This document shows positions 4,722 through 5,978 of a DNA stretch of 5,978 nt, in pieces. The stretch covers positions 1-5,978 of the forward strand of contig CAYSAG010000320.1 of the NCBI GenBank assembly GCA_964428935.1. Direction: 5' to 3'. The stretch is from JAADHY01 sp964428935. Lineage in GTDB: Bacteria > Planctomycetota > Planctomycetia > Planctomycetales > Planctomycetaceae. How positions within the stretch are numbered: position 1 is the first letter of the stretch; every line of letters starts with the position of its first letter. The notes beneath the pieces were generated by a model, which worked only from the letters and a program-made list of their open reading frames with translations, had not been told where the DNA came from and did no database searches. The translations under genes and the position numbers were made by a program.

Positions 4722-5936
4722 ATGAACAGCGAGAAGAACGGGACAAGCAGAGACGGAAACCGGGTCGAGCGGCGTCGGTTCTTGGCTGGAGCGGCCGCGT
4801 TCACTTTGTTGGCCCCGCACACCGTGCGCGGGACCCAAGCCAACTCGCAACTCACGTTGGGGCTCATCGGCTGCGGCGGTCGGGGCACGTGGCTCACCCG
4901 CCTTTTCAATCAAACAGGCAAGTACCGGTTCGTCGCGTGCGCCGACTACTTCAAAGACCGCGTCGACCGAGTGGGCCAGAAGCTGAGCATTCCTGAGGAC
5001 CGACGGTTCACTCGACTCCACGGCTACAAGCGGCTGTTGGACTGCCAGTTGGACGCGGTGGTCATTGAAACTCCACCGTACTTTCACCCCGAACAGTCGG
5101 CGGCGGCTGTGGAGGCTGGCAAGCATGTGTTCGTCGCCAAACCCATTGCGGTCGACGTTCCCGGCTGCTTGTCGATTGCCGAGTCGGGCAAACGAGCCAC
5201 CCAGAAACGTTTGGTCTTCTTGGTCGACTTCCAAACCCGGGCCGACCCAATCTACCAAGAAGCCGTTCGGCGCGTGCACGCGGGCGACATTGGACGGCTG
5301 GTCCTGGGCGAGGCTCACTACCCCTGGAAGGGCGGCGGCCGCGGGGTTCCCCCGAGCGACCCCGAGCAGCGGCTCCGCCAATGGTACTACGTCTTGCCTT
5401 TGTCCGGCGACTTCATTGTCGAGCAAAGCATTCACGCGCTGGACGTCGCGACGTGGATTGTGAACGCCGACCCGCTGCGAGCGGTCGGCACGGGCGGTCG
5501 CACGGTGCGTCCCGAAGGTAGCATTTGGGACCACTTCGTCGTCACCTTCTGGTTCCCACAAGACGTCGTCGTGTCGTTCACGTCGATTCAGTCCATTCCC
5601 GGCGTGAAGGACGAAATTCGGTGTCGCGTTTTCGGCGCCGACGGGGTCATTGACACCGACTACTTCGGCGAGGTTTGGATTCGCGGCAAGAAGCCCTACC
5701 CGGGCGGAACCATGGAGAACCTGTACACGAGCGGAGCGTTGCGAAACATCGAACAGTTCTACAAGGCCGTGACGGAAGGAGACTACTCGAACTCCACCGT
5801 CGCCCCCTCGGTCCGCTCGAACCTGACCTGCATTCTGGGCCGAACAGCGGCGTACCGAGGCCGTGAGGTCACTTGGAAGGAGCTGCTCGCTTCCGCCGAG
5901 AAGCTCGAACCCGACCTGAAAGGCGTAAAGTTGTAA
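4722..5936 (+). CDS. Tat-exported Gfo/Idh/MocA family oxidoreductase
   Basis: A 404-residue NAD(P)-dependent oxidoreductase of the glucose-fructose oxidoreductase/inositol dehydrogenase family. A twin-arginine signal is visible: RRRFLAGAAAF at 17-27, then a hydrophobic stretch to about residue 36, so the protein is likely exported folded with its cofactor. The Rossmann domain starts at LTLGLIGCGGRGTWL (44-58), the dinucleotide-binding glycine motif, with D75 ending the second strand. AKP at 139-141 stands where most members have EKP; the lysine is kept. The C-terminal alpha/beta domain includes SGDFIVEQSIHALD (228-241), with H238 in the catalytic position. The substrate is probably a sugar or polyol but cannot be named. 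AGGAGAG at 4711-4717 is a strong ribosome binding site for this ATG; the open frame further upstream overlaps the cyclase gene and is not real. Such secreted paralogues are numerous in planctomycetes. Confidence 0.92.
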   Translation: MNSEKNGTSRDGNRVERRRFLAGAAAFTLLAPHTVRGTQANSQLTLGLIGCGGRGTWLTRLFNQTGKYRFVACADYFKDRVDRVGQKLSIPEDRRFTRLHGYKRLLDCQLDAVVIETPPYFHPEQSAAAVEAGKHVFVAKPIAVDVPGCLSIAESGKRATQKRLVFLVDFQTRADPIYQEAVRRVHAGDIGRLVLGEAHYPWKGGGRGVPPSDPEQRLRQWYYVLPLSGDFIVEQSIHALDVATWIVNADPLRAVGTGGRTVRPEGSIWDHFVVTFWFPQDVVVSFTSIQSIPGVKDEIRCRVFGADGVIDTDYFGEVWIRGKKPYPGGTMENLYTSGALRNIEQFYKAVTEGDYSNSTVAPSVRSNLTCILGRTAAYRGREVTWKELLASAEKLEPDLKGVKL

Positions 5937-5941
5937 CGACG

Positions 5942-5957
5942 GACGGCGCGAGCCGTC
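5942..5957 (+). terminator. GCGA-tetraloop hairpin directly after the oxidoreductase stop
   Basis: GACGGC (5942-5947) pairs perfectly with GCCGTC (5952-5957) around the GNRA tetraloop GCGA (5948-5951), beginning 5 bases after the stop codon. No T-run follows within the window. It has the same loop and the same orientation relative to the gene as the hairpin after mgtE. Confidence 0.45.
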
Positions 5958-5978
5958 GACACCGCCCGGGTTGCGACG

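Noticed and set aside
1..5978. CRISPR array, insertion sequence, prophage or defence system
   Set aside because: No regularly spaced repeats, transposase, integrase, terminal inverted repeats or defence-protein motifs are visible; the genes look like core metabolic and signalling functions.

Overview
The window carries four confident protein genes from a GC-rich bacterium (roughly two thirds G+C, judged by eye). It looks like a planctomycete, probably of the Pirellulales. The main support is a Tat-exported Gfo/Idh/MocA-type oxidoreductase with the variant AKP signature, an MgtE with an SGCSGNQ pore motif, and a diadenylate cyclase that is neither classical DisA nor CdaA. The taxonomic call is inference from protein style; no rRNA or other marker is present.

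Layout. 26-1183 (minus): a two-domain protein, CinA/PncC-like amidase fold followed by an NMN adenylyltransferase-like nucleotidyltransferase. 1184-1961: a 778-base divergent intergenic region with no credible gene. Its mgtE-proximal part (1681-1911) is dense in inverted repeats that would form consecutive hairpins in an mgtE leader transcript. 1962-3314 (plus): mgtE, a CBS-domain magnesium channel/transporter, followed by a hairpin with a GCGA tetraloop. 3315-3690: an intergenic region with a possible -10 box, a strong dyad and a second leader hairpin. 3691-4641 (plus): a diadenylate cyclase with a pyruvate-kinase-C-like N-terminal domain and a C-terminal DAC (DisA_N) domain. 4642-4721: a spacer with a hairpin and a good ribosome binding site. 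4722-5936 (plus): a secreted Gfo/Idh/MocA oxidoreductase, again followed by a GCGA-capped hairpin just after the stop.

Functional reading. The first gene suggests pyridine-nucleotide (NAD) metabolism, the second Mg2+ homeostasis, the third c-di-AMP second-messenger synthesis, and the fourth sugar or polyol redox chemistry outside the cytoplasm. The three plus-strand genes could be transcribed separately, since each spacer contains hairpins. The most interesting signals are: the structured mgtE leader; a dyad (GCAGACG ... CGTTTGC) shared by the mgtE and cyclase leaders; the DacZ-like domain arrangement with RHH in place of RHR; and an unusual composition, with no GATC and no ATA/TAT found anywhere and isoleucine encoded mostly by ATT despite high GC. 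No mobile element, CRISPR array, tRNA or rRNA was seen.
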